A DNA stretch of 36,637 bases from Paludibacteraceae bacterium (GTDB lineage: Bacteria > Bacteroidota > Bacteroidia > Bacteroidales > Paludibacteraceae). The notes beneath the pieces were generated by a model. It saw nothing but the letters and a program-made list of their open reading frames with translations, made no database searches and had not been told where the DNA came from. Positions within the stretch are counted from its first letter, which is position 1, and each line of letters begins with the position of its first letter. Location: contig JAFYSK010000047.1 of the NCBI GenBank assembly GCA_017559385.1, positions 1 to 36,637 on the forward strand, read 5' to 3'. Shown piece after piece: positions 25,314-32,200 of the stretch. The translations under genes were made by a program, and so were the position numbers.

Positions 25314-26752
25314 TCGTCACACTCATATCCTTGATTAGCTATGCTCAGCCACGCCTAACGATAGTGGTGGTGGTAGATGGTTTGACCCAGGAGAACCTCA
25401 ACAACCTCCGCCCATTCATGGCGGCAGGTGGTTTGCGTCTGTTGACCGAAGAGGCACACCAGACCACAGCCAGTTTCCCCCATCATGTCTATGGCGGTCA
25501 GGAGACGATGGCTACACTCATGACGGGCACTACTCCATCGCACCATAGCATCATGTCAGATGCCTACTTCAACCGTAGCGAACGCGCCGCTCAGTCTATA
25601 CTAATCGACTCTGAGGTCACGGGTATTGGCACCACGCTGACGCTCTCGCCTAGAATGGTGGCGCCTACCACTATCACCGACGAATGGCGTATGCTATATG
25701 GCGCCGGTGCTAAGATCTACGCTGTAGGTCTTCAGCCACAAGCCACCGTGCTCATGGCAGGACATGCATCCGATGCATGCTGCTGGCTCAACCCTGACAC
25801 ACGCAAATGGGCTACCACATCCTTCTACCCAGAGGGCTTGCCTGCGGCTGCTGACGAGATGAATGTCAACGGACATATCGACAACCTGGCTTCACGCGAA
25901 TGGACTCCTCGAATGGATGTTGCCACCTATAACTATGCTACTACCCAAGAGAAAAAGAAAGGCTTCACCTACAAGAATCAGGATATCTTACTACAATCGC
26001 CTGTAGCCAATACGCTGGTGATTGACATGGCTTTGGCACTGCAGCAAAAGCAAAAACTAGGTACCGATATCTCGCCCGACTTGCTGATGCTACAACTCAA
26101 TACGCTATCCCCTAAGGCCACTTCGGATGTTATTGCTTCGGCCGAACAGGAGGACATGTATCTAGGTATCAATCAGGACCTTGGCTACCTAATGGAACAA
26201 CTCAACAAGCGCATTGGCAAAGAGCAATACCAGATACTAGTAACGGGTCGTCCTATCAAGGGACACGCCACTAGCACACTGGAGATGGCAAATATAGCAG
26301 TCAAGCATTTCAGCGTGGACCGTGCAGCGGCTCTGATTGGTACTTATATGATGGCTATCTACGGACACGAGCGTTGGGTGGACGGAGGCTATGGACCATT
26401 CATCTACCTCAATCGCATGCTTATCGAAAAGAAGCGCATGTCGCTAGAGACTATCCAACGACAAGTAGCCAATTTCCTCATGGATTTTGAGGGCATACAA
26501 GTGGCCTACCCTATACACGAAGCTATCACATCCGACGACAAGAGCTCAATCTATCGCAAACACGCAGGCGATGTGTATTTCCGTTTGCAAGACAACTGGT
26601 TGCTCAATATCAACGACCAAACCACCTACGACCATGTCATCCAGTCCGAGCCAGCAGTTCCGGTGTTGTACTGGTCATCCAGCATGGCCAATTTCCCAAC
26701 CAACCAACTTGATGCCACCGACATCAAATCATTGATATTCAACAACCATTAA
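25280..26752 (+). CDS. Degenerate alkaline-phosphatase-superfamily (PafA-like) secreted protein
   Basis: 490 residues from ATG at 25280, overlapping the DUF4105 gene by 34 bases. The longer frame from 25058 lacks a signal peptide and is rejected. The signal peptide ends near Ala22 (LISLISYA). The fold is PafA-like: RLTIVVVVDGL with metal Asp33, LMTGTTPSHHS (81-90) and VLMAGHASDACCWLNP match that family block by block. The active-site residues do not. The nucleophile position in YGGQETMAT (71-79) has no aligned Thr, the Lys-x-Arg pair is replaced in GLQPQ (150-154), and the two metal motifs DYxGH and DHG are replaced by TLSPKA (275-280) and TGRPIKG (322-328). It is probably not a phosphatase; binding or scaffold function is inferred. 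Confidence 0.8.
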   Translation: MRKTRLFCTTLIVTLISLISYAQPRLTIVVVVDGLTQENLNNLRPFMAAGGLRLLTEEAHQTTASFPHHVYGGQETMATLMTGTTPSHHSIMSDAYFNRSERAAQSILIDSEVTGIGTTLTLSPRMVAPTTITDEWRMLYGAGAKIYAVGLQPQATVLMAGHASDACCWLNPDTRKWATTSFYPEGLPAAADEMNVNGHIDNLASREWTPRMDVATYNYATTQEKKKGFTYKNQDILLQSPVANTLVIDMALALQQKQKLGTDISPDLLMLQLNTLSPKATSDVIASAEQEDMYLGINQDLGYLMEQLNKRIGKEQYQILVTGRPIKGHATSTLEMANIAVKHFSVDRAAALIGTYMMAIYGHERWVDGGYGPFIYLNRMLIEKKRMSLETIQRQVANFLMDFEGIQVAYPIHEAITSDDKSSIYRKHAGDVYFRLQDNWLLNINDQTTYDHVIQSEPAVPVLYWSSSMANFPTNQLDATDIKSLIFNNH

Positions 26753-26835
26753 ACCTTTAGAACAGCACCGCAGGTGCGTTTAGGACTTTTTAAAACTTTT
26801 AAAACTTTTAGAACCTTTAAAACTCTATAAAACAT
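26753..26835 (+). repeat. AAAACTTTT word array with a G+C-rich mini-hairpin
   Basis: The gap holds five or six 9-base units of the AAAACTTTT/AGAACTTTT kind, plus the small palindrome GCACC-gca-GGTGC near 26765. It separates the phosphatase-fold gene from DUF4494. No promoter is visible. Confidence 0.6.
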
Positions 26836-27249
26836 ATGATATTCTACGAACTAAAAATCAAGTACACCCGCCAAACAGGCGAGGATAATCCAAAGGGAGT
26901 AAACGAGGTTTACTTTGTCGAAGGTCTCACAGCAGCAGATGTAGAAGAGCGTTTGCTAGGCGAAATTCAACGCTACATCTCTGGCGAATGGGAGACCATC
27001 AGCTGCAAGAAGGTACAACTATTCGACTATATTGCCAAACCAGAAGCAGAGAAATGGTATAAGGCACGCGTGGAACTTATCACGATAGACAATGATAAGG
27101 AAACTCGTAAGGCAGTCAATTTCTACGCACAGGCTAACAACATCACCGAAGCCAACAAAGCCATTCATCAGGCTATGGGCAACGAAGAGTTTGAGGTGGC
27201 TAGTGTCACACGCGCCAAGTTGGTAGATATTATTCGTGCGGTTCGCTAA
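26836..27249 (+). CDS. DUF4494 protein
   Basis: 137 residues. The sequence matches DUF4494 as I know it from Bacteroidota: start FYELKIKYTRQTGEDNPKGV, the centre GEWETISCKKVQLFDY and the end EVASVTRAKLVDII. It has no signal peptide or membrane helix, so it is probably cytoplasmic. No function is established for the family. The yggS start codon follows its stop directly, with no base between (TAATTG), so the two are very probably co-translated. Confidence 0.85.
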   Translation: MIFYELKIKYTRQTGEDNPKGVNEVYFVEGLTAADVEERLLGEIQRYISGEWETISCKKVQLFDYIAKPEAEKWYKARVELITIDNDKETRKAVNFYAQANNITEANKAIHQAMGNEEFEVASVTRAKLVDIIRAVR

Positions 27250-27921
27250 TTGAGTACGATCTCCCAACATATCGCATCTATTCGCGCCACCATCCCTGAT
27301 GGTGTCACCTTGGTTTGTGTCAGCAAGTTCCACCCTGTTGAGGCCATCATGGAGGCTTATGCTTGTGGCGAGCGTGATTTTGGCGAGAGTCGTGTGCAAG
27401 AGCTGCTACCCAAGTATGAAGCGCTGCCCAAGGATATACGTTGGCATTTCATCGGCCATCTGCAGACCAACAAGGTCAAGCAGATTGTGCCGTTTGTACA
27501 TATGATTCACTCGGTGGACAGTGTGCGTCTGTTGGAGACCATCAATCGAGAAGCAGAAAAGATCCAGCGCCGCGTCAAGGTCTTGCTGGAGGTGCATGTG
27601 GCCAAGGAAGAAACCAAATCCGGTTTCACCCCCGAAGAACTTTTGACTTTCAACGCTCAACATTCAACTTTCAACTATGTTGAAATCTGCGGCCTCATGG
27701 GCATGGCTACCAACACGGATGACGAACAAGAATGGCGCCGTTGCTTCCGCGAGATTAAAAATCTCGGAAAACAACTGTTGAACCATTCTGAACTCCTGAA
27801 CAATTCTGAACTAAATATCTCCATGGGCATGTCCGACGACTACCTCGTAGCCATTGAAGAAGGCAGCACGATGGTGCGCATCGGCTCCACCATTTTCGGG
27901 TCGAGAGGATCGACACCCTAA
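27250..27921 (+). CDS. yggS: YggS/PLPBP pyridoxal-phosphate homeostasis protein
   Basis: 223 residues, starting with TTG at 27250 directly after the DUF4494 stop; no in-frame ATG precedes the conserved core. The PLP lysine is Lys26 in VCVSKFHP. Further family blocks are FGESRVQELLPKYE, WHFIGHLQTNKVK, SVDSVRLLETIN, GLMGMAT and ISMGMSDDYLVAIEEGSTMVRIGS (in pieces). It binds PLP and keeps its cellular level balanced; no enzyme activity is known. Two short-word repeats lie in frame at about 27643-27675 and 27778-27812 and encode LTFNAQHSTFN and LNHSELLNNSELN, which look like added loops. Confidence 0.94.
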   Translation: MSTISQHIASIRATIPDGVTLVCVSKFHPVEAIMEAYACGERDFGESRVQELLPKYEALPKDIRWHFIGHLQTNKVKQIVPFVHMIHSVDSVRLLETINREAEKIQRRVKVLLEVHVAKEETKSGFTPEELLTFNAQHSTFNYVEICGLMGMATNTDDEQEWRRCFREIKNLGKQLLNHSELLNNSELNISMGMSDDYLVAIEEGSTMVRIGSTIFGSRGSTP

Positions 27922-28019
27922 AACAGCAGCTCCGCTGCGCTTAAAACTTTTAAAACTCTTTAAACTCTAAAACAGCTTGCTTGCAAGCGCCTAAAACAGC
28001 AGCTCCGCTGCGCTAAGAC
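27920..28019 (+). repeat. Word array with three G+C-rich hairpins
   Basis: The gap between yggS and the HAD gene consists of TTTAAAAC-type words alternating with small palindromes. The same 22-base phrase (AAAACAGCAGCTCC then GCTGCGCT) occurs exactly at 27920-27941 and 27993-28014, and a GCTTGC-ttGCAAGC hairpin lies near 27975. No promoter is seen. Confidence 0.65.
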
Positions 28020-28616
28020 ATGACAATAGTACTAGACATGGGCGGTGTGTTAATGAATCACAACATGCCCGAATGTATCGCTCGTTTCACCGATATCCTC
28101 GGCGAAGAACGTATGAAGACCATCCTCGGCCTTGCCGCTAACGGCGAGGGCACTGCTGATAGCCTGATGGAGCAATACGAGCGTGGTGATATATCCACCG
28201 ATGCCTTTATTGAAGGTATCATACAACACGCACAACGTCCTACTACGCGTGAGGAGGTTATTGCTGCATGGAACGCTATGCACGGGGGTATTCCTGCGGA
28301 GCGCTTGCAATTGATTCAATCGTGGAAAGACGCGGGTCATCGCCTGTTCCTCTTGAGCAACAACAACGACCTGCACTGGCATCATATCTTATCACTCTAC
28401 GACATGTCGATGTTTGAGCATTGCTTTGCGTCGCATCTGCTGCATATGAGCAAACCAGACCCTCGTATCTACGAAGCAGTAGATGCTCAGCTCCAGCAAA
28501 TGGGCTGCGAAGCGCCATTCCATTTCGTGGATGATATCTTGATCAACCGCACTATGGCCGAAGAAATCGGTTGGAAAACTTACGAGACTATTTACGAACT
28601 AGACGCAAAGCTTTAG
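28020..28616 (+). CDS. HAD-family phosphatase, YihX-like
   Basis: 198 residues. Motif I is VLDMGGVLMN with nucleophile Asp6; Gly at +2 instead of Asp is normal for the YihX branch. Motif II is LLSNNND with Ser113, motif III is MSKPDPRIYE with Lys145, and motif IV is FVDDILIN with Asp171 and Asp172. The helical cap between residues 15 and 90 fits cap type C1. Members remove phosphate from small sugar phosphates such as glucose 1-phosphate. The substrate here is unknown. It is the last gene of the plus-strand run and is closed by the terminator at 28657-28692. Confidence 0.88.
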   Translation: MTIVLDMGGVLMNHNMPECIARFTDILGEERMKTILGLAANGEGTADSLMEQYERGDISTDAFIEGIIQHAQRPTTREEVIAAWNAMHGGIPAERLQLIQSWKDAGHRLFLLSNNNDLHWHHILSLYDMSMFEHCFASHLLHMSKPDPRIYEAVDAQLQQMGCEAPFHFVDDILINRTMAEEIGWKTYETIYELDAKL

Positions 28617-28656
28617 TTTACTAGATTAACTAGCCTTACTAGTCCCACTTGCATAT

Positions 28657-28692
28657 AATAATAGGAGCCGCATTTCTGCGGCTCCTATTATT
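28657..28692. terminator. Two-way rho-independent terminator
   Basis: A perfect 16-base stem (28657-28672 with 28677-28692) closes a TTTC loop. The outer part of the stem is A+T-rich, so both strands give a U-rich 3' side. It lies between the convergent HAD gene and the minus-strand gene at 28773-29090. Confidence 0.9.
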
Positions 28693-28700
28693 TATCTCAT

Positions 28701-28749
28701 TTTAAAACTTTTAAAACCTCTAAAACTTTTAGAACTTTTAAAACTTTTA
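28701..28749. repeat. AAAACTTTT word array
   Basis: Five units of the 9-base word TTTTAAAAC/TTTTAGAAC lie directly after the terminator and before the stop codon of the minus-strand gene, followed by a CGCCTC-tc-GAGGCG hairpin near 28755. Confidence 0.65.
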
Positions 28750-28772
28750 TAGCACCGCCTCTCCGAGGCGTC

Positions 28773-29090
28773 CTATGAGCCCTTCACAGCGCTCAGGGCC
28801 ACTCCTAGATTCTCCACCGCTTTGGTGCAAGCACCACTCTCGTCATATATCTTAGGTGCCAAGCGTTGTAGGCTCTTGTATATCTTTTCGGCTTCAGCCA
28901 AGGCTGATAGCGACTTCTCTGATTGGTCCACCACTTTTCCTAACAAGAGATTCATCATATCCACGGCGCACCAGAACATGGCTAGGCTGGTGTATTTGCC
29001 ATGATGTACGCGGTACATCGGTAGGATGGCGTTGTAAGCCTCTTCTACTCTGCCCTCTTTGCGCAATTCAAAAATCTCTTTGACAGTCAC
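28773..29090 (-). CDS. Small TPR-like helical protein, function unknown
   Basis: 105 residues. It opens with MTVKEIFELRKEGRVEEAYN, which has the spacing of a tetratricopeptide helix, and continues with a second helix pair (YTSLAMFWCAVDMMNLLL, SALAEAEKIYKSLQRL). No signal peptide or catalytic motif is visible. Similar short helical proteins occur in Bacteroidales, but I know no function for them. It lies 52 bases downstream of ffh on the same strand, with only word repeats between, so it may be co-transcribed with ffh. Confidence 0.7.
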   Translation of the reverse strand: MTVKEIFELRKEGRVEEAYNAILPMYRVHHGKYTSLAMFWCAVDMMNLLLGKVVDQSEKSLSALAEAEKIYKSLQRLAPKIYDESGACTKAVENLGVALSAVKGS

Positions 29091-29132
29091 CTTTAAAACC
29101 TTTAAAACTTTTAGAACTTTTAAAACTTTTAT
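29091..29132. repeat. AAAACTTTT word array upstream of the TPR-like gene
   Basis: Four to five 9-base units of TTTAAAACC/TTTAGAACT type fill almost the whole gap between the ffh stop and the start of the small TPR-like gene. Confidence 0.65.
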
Positions 29133-29142
29133 TGCAGCGGTC

Positions 29143-30450
29143 TTATCTGCGTCGCATGCCTTGCATGCTTTGCATCTTCTTCATCATCTTGCTGGTTTGC
29201 TCAAACTGCTTGAGGAAGCGGTTCACCTCCACGATGGTGGTTCCTGAGCCCTTAGCAATACGATTCTTGCGGCTACCGTTGAGTAGTGCTGGGTTAGCAC
29301 GCTCAGCTGGGGTCATTGATGAGATGATGGCCTCGATTGGCTTGAAAGCGTCGTCGCTGATCTCTACATCCTTGAGGGCTTTGCCCATGCCTGGGATCAT
29401 ACCGATGAGGTCTTTCATCGAACCCATCTTCTTGATCTGCTCAAGTTGTGACTTAAAGTCGTTGAAGTCGAATTGGTTCTTAGCAATCTTCTTGCTGATG
29501 CGACGTGCCTCAGCTTCGTCGTATTGCTCTTGCGCACGCTCTACGAGTGAAACTACGTCACCCATGCCCAAGATTCGGTCAGCCATACGCGATGGGTGGA
29601 ACACATCCAGTGCCTCCATCTTCTCGCCAGTACCGATAAACTTGATTGGCTTTTGCACTACTGAGCGAATACTCAATGCAGCACCACCACGAGCATCACC
29701 ATCCAACTTTGTCAGGATAACTCCGTCAAAATCAAGGCGATCATTAAACTCCTTAGCGGTATTGACGGCGTCTTGACCGGTCATGGCATCCACTACGAAC
29801 AGGGTCTCTTGTGGGTTGATAGCTTGCTTGATAGAAGCAATCTCTTGCATCATCTGCTCATCTACAGCCAGACGACCGGCGGTATCGACGATAACAACGT
29901 CATAACCATATACTTTAGCCTCTTGGATGGCTTTTTGTGCTTTGATCACTGGGTTAGCTTCGCCTTCGCCGGTGTAAACCTTAGCGTTGATTTGCTCACC
30001 TAGAACGCGCAATTGCTCGATAGCAGCAGGACGATATACGTCGCAGGCTACCATCATCACTTTCTTGTTCTTTTTTGTTTGGAGGTAGTTAGCTAGTTTA
30101 GCGGAGAAGGTGGTTTTACCTGAACCTTGCAAACCGCTCATGAGGATGACAGCAGGGTTACCTTTGAGGTTGATTTCTGCAGCTTCGCCACCCATCAGGG
30201 CTGCTAGTTCGTCGTGTGTGATCTTGATCATCAGTTGTCCTGGGCGGACAGCGGTCATCACATTTTGTCCGAGAGCTTTGGCTTTGACTTGGTCAGTAAA
30301 CTGCTTAGCAGTCTTGTAGTTGACATCGGCTTCCAGCAAAGCTTTGCGAATATCCTTTACGGTTTCCGCAATATTGATTTCGGTGATACGACCTTCACCT
30401 TTTAGGATCTTAAACGAGCGTTCTAATCTTTCTGATAAATTACTAAACAT
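29143..30450 (-). CDS. ffh: Signal recognition particle protein Ffh
   Basis: 435 residues from ATG at 30450 (MFSNLSERLERSF). An ATG nine codons upstream is rejected because the family begins at this block and the promoter leaves little room. The N domain is followed by the G domain with GLQGSGKTT (106-114), DVYRPAAIEQL, VDTAGRLAVDEQMM, TKLDGDARGGAALS and GTGEKMEALDVF. The C-terminal M domain is Met-rich (MIPGM, SSMTPAERANP, MMKKMQSMQGMRRR). Ffh binds signal peptides and 4.5S RNA and delivers ribosomes to the membrane. No 4.5S RNA gene was recognised in the window. Confidence 0.97.
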   Translation of the reverse strand: MFSNLSERLERSFKILKGEGRITEINIAETVKDIRKALLEADVNYKTAKQFTDQVKAKALGQNVMTAVRPGQLMIKITHDELAALMGGEAAEINLKGNPAVILMSGLQGSGKTTFSAKLANYLQTKKNKKVMMVACDVYRPAAIEQLRVLGEQINAKVYTGEGEANPVIKAQKAIQEAKVYGYDVVIVDTAGRLAVDEQMMQEIASIKQAINPQETLFVVDAMTGQDAVNTAKEFNDRLDFDGVILTKLDGDARGGAALSIRSVVQKPIKFIGTGEKMEALDVFHPSRMADRILGMGDVVSLVERAQEQYDEAEARRISKKIAKNQFDFNDFKSQLEQIKKMGSMKDLIGMIPGMGKALKDVEISDDAFKPIEAIISSMTPAERANPALLNGSRKNRIAKGSGTTIVEVNRFLKQFEQTSKMMKKMQSMQGMRRR

Positions 30451-30474
30451 AGTTCTCCAAGTTGAATTATGCTG

Positions 30475-30505
30475 CAAAGGTACTACAAAAAATGCACATA
30501 CGCAA
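30475..30505 (-). promoter_or_regulatory. Promoter of ffh
   Basis: On the minus strand TTG (30503-30505), a 20-base spacer and TACCTTTG (30475-30482) match the Bacteroidota consensus. The -33 element and most of the spacer lie inside the edge of the repeat array that starts here: the same bases recur at about 30733, 31226 and 31628, but without the -7 box. Confidence 0.75.
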
Positions 30506-30670
30506 GCGAAACGAGCATTTTTTGTGGAAAATAGATAGATTTCAATCTATTTCAAATGGTATTCATCACTCATTTAAGCTCGCTTAAGAATGAGGTGATG
30601 GATAGCAGATGATAAGGCGAAGCCGTATTTTCTACAAAAACTGCGAGTGTAGCGAGAGTATGGGCTGCAT
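30490..30670. repeat. Fold-back module A
   Basis: Arms 30515-30533 and 30625-30644 pair over about 19 bases with two imperfections, one of which can be a G-U pair. Inside lie the hairpin ATAGAT-ttca-ATCTAT and a second hairpin around 30565-30600 with a CTCG loop. The outer flanks 30490-30514 and 30645-30670 are those shared with modules B and D. Confidence 0.65.
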
Positions 30671-30722
30671 TTCGCGAACGTAGCTACGAGGAGGGACCCA
30701 CAAAGTGGGAGGTGCACTCGAA

Positions 30723-30911
30723 GTACAACAAAAAATGCACATACGCAAGTAAACGAACACTTTTTATAAGAAAATAATAGATTTCAATCTATTTGTAACA
30801 ACTTTTATCCCACTCTGTGAGCTTGCTCATAATAGTGTGGATAGAAGTGGTACAATAAGGCGGAGCCGATTTTCTTATAAAAAGAGTGAGTGTCTGTAGT
30901 ATGGGCTGCAT
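30723..30911. repeat. Fold-back module B
   Basis: Arms TTTTTATAAGAAAAT (30761-30775) and ATTTTCTTATAAAAA (30869-30883) pair perfectly over 15 bases. Inside are AATAGAT-ttca-ATCTATT and a long imperfect hairpin joining TTGTAACAACTTTTATCC to GGATAGAAGTGGTACAA. Flanks are shared with modules A and D, but the arm sequence is different. Confidence 0.7.
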
Positions 30912-30920
30912 GATGCGAAA

Positions 30921-31227
30921 GTAGCTACGGGGGAATTGGCTTTATTGCGTTGTTTTATGCGCGGGTAAAATAAAGCCAAGGCAGTGTCCGACGGTACGAC
31001 AAAAAAGTGCGAGCGTAACGAGAGTATGGGCTATCAATAGGGCTCCCGCAAAGCTCGTGGCTTTGTGGGAAGAGGAGCAAACGCGGTCATCCTCAATTTG
31101 CGGCGCAAATTCTTATGACAAGCGGATTGCGACGAGCGAACGTAGCTACGGGGGAATTGGCTTTATTGCGTTGTTTTATGCGCGGGTAAAATAAAGCCAA
31201 GGCAGTGTCCGACGGTACGACAAAAAA
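30921..31227. repeat. Exact 86-base direct repeat with a GGCTTTATT hairpin
   Basis: 30921-31006 and 31142-31227 are identical over 86 bases. Each copy contains an 11-base perfect stem TTGGCTTTATT / AATAAAGCCAA (first copy 30936-30946 with 30969-30979) and ends in the GTGTCCGACGGTAC phrase plus a short A-run. The stretch between the copies holds CCCGCAAAGC / GCTTTGTGGG and AATTTGC-ggc-GCAAATT hairpins. Confidence 0.85.
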
Positions 31228-31402
31228 TGCACATACGCAAGCAAAACGAGAAATATTTGCAAAAAAAGATAGACTAATCTATCTGTGATAGTTTTCCGCT
31301 ACGCAATGAGAACTCGTTCTTAATTGTGCAAGCGGAAAGATAGCGCAAAAGTGAAACGATTTTTGCAAATATTTCGAGTGTAGCGAGAGTATGGGCTGCA
31401 TA
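31221..31402. repeat. Fold-back module D
   Basis: Arms AAATATTTGCAAAAA (31251-31265) and TTTTTGCAAATATTT (31360-31374) pair perfectly. Inside are AGATAGA-ctaa-TCTATCT and a hairpin joining TTTCCGCT to AAGCGGAAA. The 3' flank 31376-31401 is identical to that of module A. It leads directly into the 152-base block at 31405. Confidence 0.7.
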
Positions 31403-31404
31403 GT

Positions 31405-31556
31405 GCGTGAAGGAGTGCGACGGAACGCACTCCGAGTGTTGTGCCCGAAGAGTTCCCACTCTGAGGAATCAGCACAACACATAGAATGGCGCGACCCTTG
31501 CGGTCACGCAGCCGTATGGCTATAGGGTAGTGCCGTACAGGGTAGGCACGACCGCC
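31405..31556. ncRNA. Candidate structured RNA, copy 1 of a 152-base pair
   Basis: At least five hairpins in a row: GGAGTGCG/CGCACTCC, GTGTTGTGC/GCACAACAC enclosing AGAGT/ACTCT, GCGCGACC/GGTCACGC with one mismatch, AGCC-gtat-GGCT and GTGCC/GGCAC. The second copy at 31737-31888 differs at 13 positions without any gap, and three pairs of changes restore pairing. Which strand is transcribed, or whether it is transcribed at all, is not shown by the sequence. Confidence 0.5.
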
Positions 31557-31619
31557 TATGGTCTATGATATTACATCAACGATGTTGTGTGCTTTATAAA
31601 GCCAAGGCAGTGTCCGACG

Positions 31620-31694
31620 GTACAACAAAAAATGCACATATGCAAGTAAACGAACACTTTTTATAAGAAAATAATAGATTTCAATCTATTTGTA
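31620..31694. repeat. Truncated fold-back module E (left arm only)
   Basis: Identical to the left half of module B (30723-30797) except for one base, but the inner hairpin and the right arm are missing. The sequence jumps from the TTTGTA word to CAATAAG, as if deleted between short repeats, and then continues to the second 152-base block. Confidence 0.75.
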
Positions 31695-31736
31695 CAATAA
31701 GACAAAGCAGTCTCTCTGCTATTTACTTAAGATTCA

Positions 31737-31888
31737 GCGTGAAGGAGTGCGACGGAACGCACTCCGAGTGTTGCGCCCGAGGAGTCCCCACTCTGAGGAG
31801 TAAGCGCGACACATAGAATGGCGCAACCCTTGCGGTTGAGCAGCCGTATGGCTATAGGGTAGTGTCGTACAGGGTAGACACGACCGCC
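31737..31888. ncRNA. Candidate structured RNA, copy 2 of a 152-base pair
   Basis: Same length and hairpin order as 31405-31556. Relative to copy 1, GTGTTGTGC/GCACAACAC becomes GTGTTGCGC/GCGCGACAC (one compensated pair and one wobble), GACC/GGTC becomes AACC/GGTT, and GTGCC/GGCAC becomes GTGTC/GACAC. The pattern supports selection for base pairing rather than for primary sequence. Confidence 0.5.
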
Positions 31889-32052
31889 GATAACGCGCAT
31901 TAAGATTTAATAATATTTCTCGCCGCAGGCGTAGGAGCTAAATAAACCAGAGAGCCGATGTCCGACGGTACAACAAAAACTGTGAGTGTAGCCGTCAAAT
32001 TGTTGAAAACCGCATCTTTTTCACAATTTTTCACTAAAATTATTAAAAACAC

Positions 32053-32083
32053 TTGCACAAATCAAAAAAAATGTGTATCTTTG
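32053..32083 (+). promoter_or_regulatory. Promoter of the small surface-protein gene
   Basis: TTG (32053-32055), a 20-base spacer and TATCTTTG (32076-32083) fully match the Bacteroidota consensus. The leader to the start codon is about 110 bases. It contains an A/C-rich stretch bracketed by GCGTAGGTCA (32096-32105) and TGACTTACGC (32141-32150), which can pair with one G-U. Confidence 0.82.
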
Positions 32084-32200
32084 CACGTTTTTAGTGCGTA
32101 GGTCAATTACCACACAAAAACACACAGAAAAACACACCACTGACTTACGCAGAATCACCTAGAAATCAACCCCTTTAAAACAGATTAATCTTAAAATCTA

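Larger units (their letters stand above)
30484..31985. repeat. Array of diverged hairpin-rich repeats, about 1.5 kb, noncoding
   Basis: No credible gene lies here. At least five module starts share the block CAAAAAATGCACATAYGCAA (30486, 30731, 31221, 31626; shortened near 31000 and 31972). The phrase GTGTCCGACGGTAC recurs near 30985, 31206 and 31611, and TGTCCGACGGTAC near 31959. A 26-base block is identical at 30645-30670 and 31376-31401 and is varied at 30884-30911. A 75-base block (30723-30797 and 31620-31694) differs at one base. The modules are nearly all built of inverted repeats. Nothing known to me (CRISPR, REP/BIME, integron attC, IS) has this layout. It could be a family of structured RNAs or a mobile palindromic element. 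Confidence 0.85.

Noticed and set aside
31274-31482. Two overlapping minus-strand frames of 61 and 67 codons inside the hairpin array
   Set aside because: They translate the repeat modules, are not kept in the parallel copies and have no start context.
30484-31985. CRISPR array
   Set aside because: Repeat units are long, of unequal length and diverged, with no regular spacers and no cas genes.
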